A DNA stretch of 21,958 nt from an uncultured Saprospiraceae bacterium (GCA_937969485.1 CALBVQ010000145.1:1-21958), one strand, 5' to 3'; shown: positions 1 to 8,224, numbered from the stretch's first letter. Notes: a model not told the origin generated them from the letters alone. Numbers and translations are program-made.

Positions 1-76
1 TTATCGTTCATTACTTCTAGAGGATTATTAGCCGATTTTCTAGAACTTGAACACATGTAGAATAGTTTTCAATTGA

Positions 77-417
77 ACCCGAATTACGCATCAGGTTTTC
101 GACACTAGAGCTTAAAATGCAAAGAGAATGGGAGCTCAACAGTTCTTTTGAAGCGCTGGCGTGGTCACCATCACGGTGATCATCAAAAGAGCTGGACGTC
201 CCCGTTGTCGAAGCAGTTTCAGCTCGTAATAGATATCTTATACCAATTCTGTTTTAAGGTTTCACTTTATTTTCAAGAATTATTAAATCAAGTACAAGGC
301 AGAAAACGCAAGGATAGCCTTAGCTATCATGAGTATTTCTAACGAAGTAGTTGCTTTTATAAACTTGAAAATATGCGAAATTCTAAAACAGAATTGGTAT
401 TAATACATATTTCGGAT
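77..417 (+). mobile_element. Foldback repeat element A, copy 1, interrupted by element B
   Basis: Non-coding element with terminal inverted repeats: the left end reads ACCCGAATTACGCAT and the right end, after the insertion, ATACATATTTCGGAT. Removing the B insertion (241-399) and one TTA leaves 179 bp, exactly the length of the uninterrupted A copy at 11340-11518, which lies in the opposite orientation. Inside A, further complementary blocks nest around a centre near 160-181 (TGGTCACC / GGTGATCA; CAGTTCTTTTGA / TCAAAAGAGCTGG; GAGCT / AGCTC), so the whole element can fold into one long imperfect hairpin. No transposase or convincing reading frame is present. MITE-like nature is inference; the repeat structure is seen directly. 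Confidence 0.8.
241..399 (+). mobile_element. Foldback repeat element B, copy 1 (inside A)
   Basis: 159-bp element with 16-bp perfect terminal inverted repeats (TACCAATTCTGTTTTA at the left, its complement at the right), followed by a second matching block ATTTTCAAG / CTTGAAAAT and a perfect central stem GATAGC-CTTA-GCTATC. It is flanked on both sides by TTA (238-240 and 400-402), and the uninterrupted A copy has a single TTA at this point, so TTA is a 3-bp target duplication. It differs from the copies at 4299 and 11224 at only about five or six positions each. It is non-coding and probably moved by a transposase encoded elsewhere. Confidence 0.85.
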
Positions 418-555
418 GTAAAGCAAGCGAATCTCGAAACCAAGGAGAGAGAGGCATAGCTATCGCAACTGAATCACTACTATTGCATTAGTAAAATTCA
501 TGCCCTGAATTCAAATTTAAATGGTTATTGGTATAAGACTCTTGATATCCTAATG

Positions 556-597
556 AAAAATAAAAGAGGCTCCTACCTTTACGATAAGAACCTCTTT
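556..597 (-). terminator. Rho-independent terminator of the aconitase gene
   Basis: Read on the minus strand, AAAGAGGTTCTT and AGGAGCCTCTTT (outer arms 563-569 and 591-597 plus inner G-U-tolerant pairs) form a stem of about 12 bp with an 11-nt loop. A U-rich run follows at 561-556. It begins about 22 bases past the aconitase stop codon. Confidence 0.8.
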
Positions 598-618
598 AAC
601 TCTTAAAATGATTAAAGT

Positions 619-2883
619 TTAACTCAATTCTTCACGAATTTTGTTCAACGCACTTCCTGCACGCACCCAGTCAATCTGTGCTGCATTATAGGTGTGAGCT
701 ACTTTAAATTCTTCAGAAGTTCCATCTGCATGATCTAAACGAATTGTCAGAGGTTTGTCTGCCGTAAATTCATCAAAATCTATAATCGAAACTTTATCGT
801 CTTGTCGTATCTTTTCATAATCTGCCGGATCCACAAAAGTTAATCCCAACATTCCCTGCTTTTTCAAGTTTGTCTCATGAATTCTTGCAAAAGATTTAAC
901 GACAACAGCATTTACTCCAAGAAATCTTGGTTCCATCGCTGCATGTTCTCTAGAAGAACCTTCTCCGTAATTATCTTCTCCAAATACTATAGTTGAAATA
1001 CCAGCTTTTTGATAAGCAATTGCCGATTCAGGCACTGCCATATACTCGCCAGTTTCATAATTTAGTACTGTATTTGCCTTATCGTTAAACGCATTGATTG
1101 CTCCTATCAAACAGTTATTAGAAATGTTTTCTAAGTGTCCTCTATACTTCAACCATGGTCCTGCCATCGAAATATGATCAGTTGTACACTTACCTTTCGT
1201 TTTTATCAAAATTCGCATGTTTTGCATAGCGTCATTTTGAATCGGCTTAAATGGTGTCAATAATTGCAATCTGTTACTCGTAGGATTTACTTTCACCACC
1301 GTCGATCCACCATCTGCAGAGGGCGCAAGATAACCTGCATCTTCTACGTCAAACCCCTTTGGAGGCAACTCATAACCTGTAGGTGGCTGTAACTTGTACT
1401 CTGTACCATCTTTTGCAGTCAATGTATCTGTCAATGGATTAAAACCAAGCTTTCCACTTAATGCAACCGCAGTTACAATCTCGGGAGAAGCAACGAAAGC
1501 ATGAGTATTTGGATTACCATCTGCTCTCTTTGAAAAATTTCTATTAAATGAGTGCAAAATTGAATTCTTTTCTTTCTTATCCGCTCCAGCTCGGTCCCAC
1601 TGACCAATACAAGGTCCACAAGCATTTGCAAATACTTGCGCTCCTAATTTTTCAAATGTATCAATCATTCCATCTCGCTCAATTGTAAATCTTACTAATT
1701 CAGATCCTGGAGTAATTGTTAACTGTGACTTACTTTCTATTCCCTGTTCAAGCGCTTGCTCAACAATAGAAGCCGATCGAGAGATATCTTCATAACTAGA
1801 ATTCGTACATGATCCTATCAAGCAATATTCTAAATCTGTTGGCCAACCATGCTTTTCCGCAGCTGCAGCTAATTCACTAATTGGAGTTGCTAAATCTGGA
1901 GTAAATGGTCCATTTACATGCGGCTCAAGTTCAGTTAAATTGATCTCGATTACTTGGTCAAAGTATTTTTCAGGATTATCATAAACTCCTGCATCAGCTG
2001 TAAGATGTTCCTTGATTCCATCAGCTAATTCTGCAACATCAGCACGTTCAGTTGCCTTCAAGTATTTAGACATTGACTCATCGTATGCAAACGTTGATGT
2101 CGTCGCACCTATCTCAGCACCCATGTTAGAAATCGTACCTTTTCCAGTACAAGACATGTTCTCCGCTCCTTCTCCGAAATACTCTACAATCGCGCCCGTT
2201 CCACCTTTTACAGTCAATATCCCAGCAACCTTAAGAATTACGTCTTTTGGCGAAGTCCATCCGTTTAGTTTCCCAGTCAACTTAACACCAATTAGTTTAG
2301 GCATCTTTAACTCCCACGGCATTCCTGCCATCACATCTACAGCATCCGCTCCCCCTACACCAATTGCCACCATGCCAAGACCTCCTGCATTCACAGTATG
2401 TGAATCCGTTCCTATCATCATTCCTCCTGGAAATGCATAGTTTTCAAGAACCACTTGATGAATTATACCTGCACCTGGCTTCCAAAATCCAACACCATAC
2501 TTGTTTGACACTGATTCTAAGAAATCATATACTTCATCATTAATATCAAGCGCACCTTTTAAATCAACTGCCGCATCAATCTTTGCCTGAATTAAGTGAT
2601 CACAGTGCACTGTTGACGGCACAGCAACTGAGTCTTTCCCTGCCATCATAAACTGTAAAAGAGCCATTTGTGCAGTTGCATCTTGCATTGCTACTCGATC
2701 TGGATTAAAGAAAACATAATCCTTTCCTCTTCTATAATTTTTTAATTCTGAATCAGGATGTAAGTGAGTGTACAGAATTTTTTCTGACATTGTTAACGGT
2801 CGACCCAGTACTTTTCGTGCTTTATCAACTTTATCCACATAACTCGCATAATGCTTTTCCAACATATCTATGTCAAATGCCAT
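619..2883 (-). CDS. Aconitate hydratase, mitochondrial type
   Basis: Converts citrate to isocitrate through cis-aconitate in the TCA cycle; cytoplasmic [4Fe-4S] enzyme. The 754-residue protein carries the family signatures in order: GTDSHTVNAGGLGM, LIGSCTNSSYED, ANACGPCIGQWDR and, in the C-terminal swivel domain, GEGSSREHAAMEPR. Counting from the chosen start, the cluster cysteines are C359, C422 and C425, almost the same positions as in mature mitochondrial aconitase (358, 421, 424). With GSCTNSSYEDISR and the overall length, this places it in the mitochondrial group rather than bacterial AcnA (about 890) or AcnB. The start at 2883 is preferred over an in-frame ATG at 2913 because an AAAAGGAAAAT stretch precedes it and homologues begin near here. 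It is a single-gene unit with its own promoter-like box and terminator. Symbols vary (acn/acnA), so none is given. Confidence 0.97.
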   Translation of the reverse strand: MAFDIDMLEKHYASYVDKVDKARKVLGRPLTMSEKILYTHLHPDSELKNYRRGKDYVFFNPDRVAMQDATAQMALLQFMMAGKDSVAVPSTVHCDHLIQAKIDAAVDLKGALDINDEVYDFLESVSNKYGVGFWKPGAGIIHQVVLENYAFPGGMMIGTDSHTVNAGGLGMVAIGVGGADAVDVMAGMPWELKMPKLIGVKLTGKLNGWTSPKDVILKVAGILTVKGGTGAIVEYFGEGAENMSCTGKGTISNMGAEIGATTSTFAYDESMSKYLKATERADVAELADGIKEHLTADAGVYDNPEKYFDQVIEINLTELEPHVNGPFTPDLATPISELAAAAEKHGWPTDLEYCLIGSCTNSSYEDISRSASIVEQALEQGIESKSQLTITPGSELVRFTIERDGMIDTFEKLGAQVFANACGPCIGQWDRAGADKKEKNSILHSFNRNFSKRADGNPNTHAFVASPEIVTAVALSGKLGFNPLTDTLTAKDGTEYKLQPPTGYELPPKGFDVEDAGYLAPSADGGSTVVKVNPTSNRLQLLTPFKPIQNDAMQNMRILIKTKGKCTTDHISMAGPWLKYRGHLENISNNCLIGAINAFNDKANTVLNYETGEYMAVPESAIAYQKAGISTIVFGEDNYGEGSSREHAAMEPRFLGVNAVVVKSFARIHETNLKKQGMLGLTFVDPADYEKIRQDDKVSIIDFDEFTADKPLTIRLDHADGTSEEFKVAHTYNAAQIDWVRAGSALNKIREELS

Positions 2884-3357
2884 ATTTTCCTTTTTATGTG
2901 CTTTCTGAACCAAACCAACTTACGTCCTCTGCACTTGTTATTGAATTCTTCGCAAAAGTAAGGAATACAGCTAAATATCTATAACCGAAGTTTAAGAATT
3001 ACAAAATCAACCTAAGTTTAGTTGAAATCATGCACCTTTCCTTTCCTATTTTTCTGACTTCCGTCAAAAGTCCATCTTGATGCACACAAATCTTCGAGTC
3101 CATCTGTTGTCTCCAAAATAGTCCTACTATATAATTATAACAATCATTAGAACAACTAGTTTTTGTTAACTCACATTTATGGTTCATCCCAAATTGTCAG
3201 AACCTAATACTGAAAAAATCAATTCCTGCATAAATCACTGTACTAATCATAGGTTAAATTACTATTAATATTTTGCTAGTCTGAGATTTATGAACTAATT
3301 TTAGACTTTATTCCGTTAGACTAGTGTGTTTAATACTAATCGCAAAAAAAATTAAAA
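2884..3357. other. Intergenic region between divergent genes
   Basis: 474 bases between the divergent aconitase and Cys-rich protein genes. Besides the -7 box at 2953, the only structure I see is a short hairpin at 3055-3066 (TGAC-TTCC-GTCA). Its 16-base context CTTTTGACGGAAGTCA (minus strand) recurs on the plus strand at 17080-17095. A 62-codon minus-strand frame (2999-3187) has no recognisable features and is not called. Confidence 0.5.
2953..2960 (-). promoter_or_regulatory. Bacteroidota-type -7 box upstream of aconitase
   Basis: The minus strand reads TACTTTTG, an exact match to the Bacteroidota TAnnTTTG element. It would give a leader of roughly 65 nt to the start at 2883. No good -33 TTTG is seen at the expected spacing, so this rests on the -7 box alone. 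Confidence 0.45.
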
Positions 3358-3837
3358 ATGAAAAAAGTAATATTAATCGTTGCATTCGCAATTTTCGGAG
3401 CAGCAGGGCTAATGGCTCAAAACGCAGAAGTGAAAAAATGTTCTAAAGAAGGAACTGCAGCGAAGTGTTGTGCAAGTAAGGCTACAGCTAAAGCAGCTAC
3501 AACAGTTGATGCTGATCTTACTCAAGTTATGTCTGCTTCTATGAAAAGACAAGGAGTAACTAAAAGACAATGCCCTGATACTGGTGCAGTTTCTTACTAC
3601 AAAAGTGAAACGTGCTCTCAATCAGGTAAAATTTCTTATAACGAAGTTGAATTTGACGCTAATTCTAAGCAGTTTGTAAACAAATCTCCAAATGATATTG
3701 GAAATGCAGATGCTGGAAAAATGTACAAAGTAGTAAATGCTGAAGATGCTTCAGTAAAGAAAGCTTCAGGATGTTCAAAATCAGCAGATATGAAGTGCTG
3801 CAGTAAGAAAGGAAAAAAAGCAGAAGGAACTAAGTAA
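3358..3837 (+). CDS. Small secreted Cys/Lys-rich protein of unknown function
   Basis: 159 residues. An N-terminal signal peptide (MKKVILIVAFAIFGAAGLMA, cut before QNAEV) predicts export to the periplasm or outside. The mature part is short and basic, with a Cys-rich stretch at each end (KKC...KCC near residues 28-39; GC...KCC near 139-148) and a middle domain (about 50-130) containing RQCPDTGAVSYYKSETC. The C-terminus is lysine-rich (KKGKKAEGTK). The CC pairs suggest metal binding or disulfide cross-linking, but I recognise no named family, so this is inference only. The start follows an A-rich leader (AAAAAAAATTAAAA) without a Shine-Dalgarno site, as is common in Bacteroidota. It is transcribed alone and ends at a strong terminator. 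Confidence 0.85.
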   Translation: MKKVILIVAFAIFGAAGLMAQNAEVKKCSKEGTAAKCCASKATAKAATTVDADLTQVMSASMKRQGVTKRQCPDTGAVSYYKSETCSQSGKISYNEVEFDANSKQFVNKSPNDIGNADAGKMYKVVNAEDASVKKASGCSKSADMKCCSKKGKKAEGTK

Positions 3838-3853
3838 GTTTATTCTCTAATAG

Positions 3854-3894
3854 AAAAAAAGCCTTCTTCAAACAAATGAAGAAGGCTTTTTTTT
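3854..3894 (+). terminator. Strong Rho-independent terminator after the Cys-rich gene
   Basis: Perfect inverted repeat AGCCTTCTTCA / TGAAGAAGGCT around a 6-base loop AACAAA, extended by an A run before and a T run after (3887-3894). The A/T symmetry means it could also work on the minus strand. Confidence 0.93.
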
Positions 3895-4173
3895 GTTAAA
3901 CACCTATAGCTATAATTTCTTGGTCTACCACAGAATCAACAACTTGGAACGTAAGATTGACCACGATGCTGCTCTCCTACCTACAGAGAAAAAATAAAAT
4001 CTATGTCCTGATTACGGGTTGTCATAAGCGAATGACCTGCAATTTTTAGTTAGTCGCATATACCAACAAAGCGACACCATCTTTGTAGCACGCAGTCAAA
4101 AGACAGAATTTAACAGAACTCAAGCCTACATTTTTTCTAAACATTAGTCAATGATGCAATGTGTAGTCGTCGA
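3895..4173. other. Intergenic stretch with no recognised feature
   Basis: About 280 bases between the terminator and the repeat cluster. I see no reading frame, RNA gene or convincing hairpin here. Confidence 0.4.
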
Positions 4174-4475
4174 ACTCGATTTATACATTAGGTTTTCGTA
4201 ATGAGAGTTTAAGCCCAAATTGTAAATTAGAAAATTTCTTGCGTCTTGAATTTTCTTAAAAATGTAGCGCTTTGCTAGTTTTTACTCAATCAATCTTATA
4301 CCAATTCTGTTTTAAGGTTTCACTTTATTTTCAAGAATTATTAAATCAAGTACAAGGCAGAAAACGCAACTATAGCCTTAGCTATTATGAGTATTTCTAA
4401 CGAAGTAATTGCTTTTATAAACTTGAAAATATGCGAAATTCTAAAACAGAATTGGAATTACTGCATATTCTGGGT
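4174..4475 (+). mobile_element. Repeat element C, copy 1 (A-like ends), interrupted by element B
   Basis: The left end (from ACTCGATTTATACATTAGG at 4174) and the right end (CTGCATATTCTGGGT to 4475) match the ends of element A, including the GGTTTTCGTAATGAGAG block. The middle is unrelated to A and matches the segment at 11636-11755 instead (shared TAGCGCTTTGCTA-type hairpin and TTTTTACTCAATC). Removing B and one TTA leaves 140 bp. It is non-coding. Confidence 0.7.
4299..4457 (+). mobile_element. Foldback repeat element B, copy 2 (inside C)
   Basis: 159 bp, the same length and orientation as copy 1 and about 97% identical by eye. It is flanked by TTA at 4296-4298 and 4458-4460. The last terminal bases read GGAA instead of GGTA. 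It sits 15 bp from the right end of its host element, exactly where copy 1 sits in element A. Confidence 0.85.
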
Positions 4476-4486
4476 TCAAAGGTTTT

Positions 4487-4590
4487 GGGCGTCCGGGCAC
4501 GCTATCCATAGTTTCATCCTTCCCTTCCCCAAGGGTCGGTCAGGACCTTCGTCGAGAAAACTCTCCTCGGCTATTCCTATCGTTGACGCG
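4487..4590. repeat. GC-richer intergenic repeat-like segment
   Basis: About 104 bases, richer in GC than the surroundings. It starts GGGCGTCCGGGCACGCTATCC, has a middle with CCCCAAGGGTCGG, and ends CTATTCCTATCGTTGACGCG. From memory, the GGGCGT...GGGC...GCTATCC start and ...CTAT(C/T)CCTATCG...ACGC end resemble an interspersed repeat common in Bacteroidota genomes. There is no second copy in this window, so the call rests on recollection of that pattern. Confidence 0.4.
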
Positions 4591-4617
4591 TTCATTTTAA
4601 CTTGAGAAATCCATATG

Positions 4618-4650
4618 AAAATGCCCATGCAAACTTTTATTGCAAGGGCA
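4618..4650 (-). terminator. Possible terminator of the lipoprotein gene
   Basis: On the minus strand TGCCC-T-TGCAA and TTGCA-T-GGGCA form a ten-pair stem with one U-U mismatch and a short A-rich loop. Only four U residues follow, so termination may be partial. Confidence 0.5.
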
Positions 4651-4677
4651 CCTTAATTTATTACGAACAGAATAATT

Positions 4678-5181
4678 CTACTGTCTTGTTAATGTGACTT
4701 CCTCAGTTACACCGCCGTCTGACGATACAAAAGTTTCACAAGTTATTGATTCTAAGTCGACTGGTATAACCTCCTGCACGATGCCGCCTTCGAGAACCTC
4801 AATCCCAGTTCCTGAATCACTGATTTGCCATTGTGCTGAATTTCCATCAGAATTAGTCCAGTCACCATTATCGAAAAAGGTGACGAAAAAATCATCAGTA
4901 TCAACTTGCCAAGTTCCAATCAAGTAATTAGTGGTAAATTCGGTACATTCGCAATCACCCTCGATACAAGTACCATCATACTCGCAAGTTATACCAAAAC
5001 AAAGGTCTTGGATTTCAGAATTAATTCCTGAAAATCCAGCAGGGCAATCACATTCTCCCGTATCGCAAGTTCCTCCGTTCAGACATGTAATATCTTCACA
5101 TGGATCGGGAGTACAAGATGCGATAAAAAGGATAGAACTTCCTACAGTTAGAAGTAATACTAATAGTCTTAAATTTTTCAT
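4678..5181 (-). CDS. EGF-repeat lipoprotein, function unknown
   Basis: 167 residues. The N-terminus MKNLRLLVLLLTVGSSILFIASC is a lipoprotein signal with lipobox IAS-C (C23), so the mature protein should be membrane-anchored by lipid. Residues about 24-78 contain Cys-rich EGF-like units (CLNGGTCDTGECDCPAGFSG, then CEYDGTCIEGDCEC). Residues about 85-167 form a compact domain beginning LIGTWQVDTDDFFVTFFDNG, which looks like the small lipocalin-like fold of other Bacteroidota lipoproteins; that is inference. It lies about 100 bases downstream of the haloperoxidase-like gene on the same strand with no clear terminator between, so the two may be co-transcribed. The role is probably at the cell surface (binding or adhesion); no enzyme motif is seen. 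Confidence 0.85.
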   Translation of the reverse strand: MKNLRLLVLLLTVGSSILFIASCTPDPCEDITCLNGGTCDTGECDCPAGFSGINSEIQDLCFGITCEYDGTCIEGDCECTEFTTNYLIGTWQVDTDDFFVTFFDNGDWTNSDGNSAQWQISDSGTGIEVLEGGIVQEVIPVDLESITCETFVSSDGGVTEEVTLTRQ

Positions 5182-5280
5182 AGTGTAGTTTGTTTATTTA
5201 ATAAAATTTCTACCGAAAAGTAGCGAATTATTTTGTTTATCAAACCACACCTGAATCAATCATTTGCTGGACTGATACGG

Positions 5281-8205
5281 TTAATCCATGATTGTAATTT
5301 TCTCTGATAGTAATATCTGATCATCGTCGTTTTCGATTAGGAAGAAATAAATCCCAGGCCAGTAATCTGCTAAATCAACTACAAGGCGATTGTTCTCGAA
5401 AACTATCCTTTCGTCTTTTAGTAATCTGCCCAGCGGATCGTATATGCGTAGGGTAAGTTCACCTTCATTTTGGTAGTGGATAGTTAGTTGGTTAGTGGCT
5501 GGATTAGGAAAGTACTTCGTAATAAGAAATAAGTCAAATCCCGTACAATCGTCATCTACACCATCATCTGGAATTTCTGCCGCCGAAGGGTTAATCAATG
5601 CATTCGTGTCATCGCAATCGCTATTGTCCACTACGTAACCCGTTGGTGGATTATCAAGGCAGATGTTTATTGACATGTCTGGATTTCCAAATCCGTCTCC
5701 ATCTTGATCTTCGTAATAATCGTAAAAGGGAATGCCATCATCTGATATTCCATTACAGTCGTTGTCTCTGCCATCGCACACCTCTGGTGCATTTAAAAAT
5801 ATCGAAGAATCATAATCATCACAATCGTCAGAGTTACTAACGTAAGAATCCGGTGCGTTATCAAGGCAAATTTCTATAGGGAATTCTGGATCTCCATACC
5901 CGTCAAGATCACCATCATAGTAGTAGGTGTAGTATGGAATCCCATCATCAATCATTCCATTACAGTCATTGTCTTTACCATCACATATTTCTAGTAGACT
6001 ATCATTTATTTCGATATCCATATCATCGCAATCCCCTTCTATTGCTACAAATCCTGCAGGTGCTATATTTTCGCATATTTCGATAAAATTGTCTGGATCT
6101 CCATATCCATCTTCGTCTACATCAGCGTAGAATATGAAGTACGGAAGTCCGTCATCGACAGCTCCGTTACAATCGTTATCCTTATTGTCACATAATTCAT
6201 CAGCCCCTGGATATATACTGGCATCTTGATCGTCGCAGTCCGTGAAAGTGGTGAATCCATCCATATCTTCGTCTCGATAGAAGTACGGAATCACAAAGTC
6301 AAATACATCGTTGCCAATTGCTTCTCCAATCTTTCTTCCTGGCAGATCATCAGCAGGTGGATGAATTCCTCCCCAGATTCGAGATAAGCTCGTTTGATCC
6401 GATGCATCTTTATATGTAGCCCATTGCAGTTCAAAGTCAACACTTGGACCTTCTTCAAATTCAAGAAATTCATTTTTTTCTACTGGAAATACACCCATAC
6501 CTCCAGGAAAGAATGCATCACCTGTTAATCTTTCTAGTAATTCTGCCGCTGCTCGACTAAATGTGGAGTGCCCTGAAACATACCCTGCGAATGGAGGCGT
6601 TACAAAGGTGGGGCGTTGATAAGGGTACCAGCGTTCTGCAAGAATCCAATCTACTCCTGCAACGTCTGTTTCTGTATCTTCTATATAGTCATGTCCCTTC
6701 CAAGTATACAATTTTATCTTACCTACATGTTCGTTATTAGCACCAGCTAAGGGATCGCCAGCTTCTACTATTTCTATGTAATCTTCAACAAGGGGAATCC
6801 CATGAGGATCGAAATTAGGAAGAGTGGGGTCTGATGATTGACCTTGGTCGGCCATATATCTTAGTGCAGAAACTGGACGGAGATAGTCGTACCAGCCCTT
6901 AATGCCCCATGCAGCAATTGCGCAGTCGTGCATTGCTCCTCCTAGAGAAAAGTAAGCTTTTACATCCCATTCAAGCTCGTCAAGTTCAGGACCTTCACCT
7001 CCAAAACGTCTCACGAAATCAGGATGATCGTGAACCGCTTCATTCAATATCGAAAACCAATGACCAGGTGGGGTCTCCGAATCTGGACCATCAGCCCAAA
7101 ATTCAGCTAAAGCTCTTGTAAAATCACCCCTTGGAACCATTTGTGGCTCATACGGCTCACCAGTGCTAGGATTTATAGCATGACCTTGACTCTGATCTCC
7201 TCCATCCAGAAAATTATAAAAATCCTTGTGATCCTCGAAAGCAACGGGTGGTTCGGGATTGTTGCCTATGCTGGCGGGTGAAATGTCCCACATTACGCCA
7301 TCTGACGGATCAAGGTGAGAAGCCCATATAGATACCAGACTAAATCCCCACTTATACGGATCATCAATTCCCATTCCTTCTTCAGCCGAGATTAATGGAG
7401 GTATGCCTGGGTCGTGATATACAACATAATCAAAATTATCCCTATTGTAAATTGTTGCATCTTCTTCCCTCAAACTAAAAGGGCTTACCTGACCCCATTC
7501 AGGACTCAGAAATGGAAGCACACCTGCTGGCAGTGTATCGCCACTCTGACTGATATTTACGCTGAGACTCAATGGTTGCCATCGATCAGGATCTGAAATG
7601 TCTGGATTCCCAGGATTTATCATGATTAAGGCGTCGTTCACAGGTTGGTAAAAAAGGTTGTTGTACGAGAAACTCTCTTTGGATCCATCTTGAAGCCCGT
7701 AAAGTCGCACTTGATCTGCTATATAATTTCCCAGAGCTGCAGGATTACCAGTTTGATAATTTTGTGAGGTGAAACTTATGTCATATCCTAAAGTATTCAT
7801 AAGGTTGTCGATGTAAGGACGAATAGTCGTTATGTAGCTAGATGCCGATTTATACCTATGCCTGATAAGTCTATATGCCGCATAGCTAATAGCCTCATTT
7901 TTTGCTGCTTCAATGTCATCTGGCATTGGAGTCCCTTCGAAATCAACAACAAACCCGTCTACCGTCTTTCCCAGTAAATAAGTTTCTGCTATTTCATCGT
8001 ATACGGCCCAAGCATCATACATCGCCATGCTGATATGGAAAAGATTCCTTGCATGAATGGTTGGCCTAGCTGATTCATTTCGAATGGCATGCAGATTTGC
8101 TTCATTCCATTCTCTAGCAACAGAATGCTGCCCATCGGCAGAAAAGCCTGCAATCAACAAAGAAATAATTAATGGTAGGTATAGTAAATGTCTCATAATG
8201 TACAT
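5281..8205 (-). CDS. Secreted vanadium haloperoxidase/PAP2-fold protein with MopE repeats and T9SS tail
   Basis: 974 residues. A signal peptide covers about residues 1-26 (MRHLLYLPLIISLLIAG, cut near ADGQ). Residues about 27-640 match the vanadium-dependent haloperoxidase/class A acid phosphatase fold, with all three metal/phosphate-site motifs: KX6RP (K436...R443-P444), a variant of PSGH (YVSGH, H546), and SRX5H (R609, H615). Residues about 645-890 hold four MopE-type repeats of roughly 70 residues (DCDD...CDGKDNDCNG..DDGIPYY..., PF11617-like), likely Ca or other metal binding. The last about 80 residues (YFPNPATNQLTIHY...GIYFFLIENDD) are a T9SS type A sorting domain, so it should be exported across the outer membrane. 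Oxidation of halides or phosphate-ester hydrolysis cannot be told apart from sequence. An ATG three codons in (8196) is an equally good start, and fits the nearby -7 box better. Confidence 0.9.
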   Translation of the reverse strand: MYIMRHLLYLPLIISLLIAGFSADGQHSVAREWNEANLHAIRNESARPTIHARNLFHISMAMYDAWAVYDEIAETYLLGKTVDGFVVDFEGTPMPDDIEAAKNEAISYAAYRLIRHRYKSASSYITTIRPYIDNLMNTLGYDISFTSQNYQTGNPAALGNYIADQVRLYGLQDGSKESFSYNNLFYQPVNDALIMINPGNPDISDPDRWQPLSLSVNISQSGDTLPAGVLPFLSPEWGQVSPFSLREEDATIYNRDNFDYVVYHDPGIPPLISAEEGMGIDDPYKWGFSLVSIWASHLDPSDGVMWDISPASIGNNPEPPVAFEDHKDFYNFLDGGDQSQGHAINPSTGEPYEPQMVPRGDFTRALAEFWADGPDSETPPGHWFSILNEAVHDHPDFVRRFGGEGPELDELEWDVKAYFSLGGAMHDCAIAAWGIKGWYDYLRPVSALRYMADQGQSSDPTLPNFDPHGIPLVEDYIEIVEAGDPLAGANNEHVGKIKLYTWKGHDYIEDTETDVAGVDWILAERWYPYQRPTFVTPPFAGYVSGHSTFSRAAAELLERLTGDAFFPGGMGVFPVEKNEFLEFEEGPSVDFELQWATYKDASDQTSLSRIWGGIHPPADDLPGRKIGEAIGNDVFDFVIPYFYRDEDMDGFTTFTDCDDQDASIYPGADELCDNKDNDCNGAVDDGLPYFIFYADVDEDGYGDPDNFIEICENIAPAGFVAIEGDCDDMDIEINDSLLEICDGKDNDCNGMIDDGIPYYTYYYDGDLDGYGDPEFPIEICLDNAPDSYVSNSDDCDDYDSSIFLNAPEVCDGRDNDCNGISDDGIPFYDYYEDQDGDGFGNPDMSINICLDNPPTGYVVDNSDCDDTNALINPSAAEIPDDGVDDDCTGFDLFLITKYFPNPATNQLTIHYQNEGELTLRIYDPLGRLLKDERIVFENNRLVVDLADYWPGIYFFLIENDDDQILLSEKITIMD

Positions 8206-8216
8206 ATAATCAAATT

Positions 8217-8224
8217 CAAATATA
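8217..8224 (-). promoter_or_regulatory. -7 box just upstream of the haloperoxidase-like gene
   Basis: The minus strand reads TATATTTG, an exact TAnnTTTG match. It lies so close to the start that a transcript would have a leader of about 7 nt to the ATG at 8205 or 16 nt to the ATG at 8196, favouring the latter. No clear -33 TTTG is seen. Confidence 0.4.

Noticed and set aside
148..342. 64-codon plus-strand frame across elements A and B
   Set aside because: It lies wholly in repeat sequence and crosses the A/B insertion junction. The related frame at 11281-11478 (-) crosses the reverse nesting, so similarity between the two reflects the repeats, not a protein.
2012..2440. 142-codon frame opposite aconitase
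   Set aside because: Antisense shadow of a clear aconitase coding region; its composition follows from the codons of the real gene.
2999..3187. 62-codon minus-strand frame
   Set aside because: No signal peptide, domain, ribosome binding site or family resemblance; it contains one of the short intergenic hairpins.
4387..4605. 72-codon plus-strand frame
   Set aside because: It runs through the end of B, the end of C and the GC-richer repeat with no protein-like pattern.
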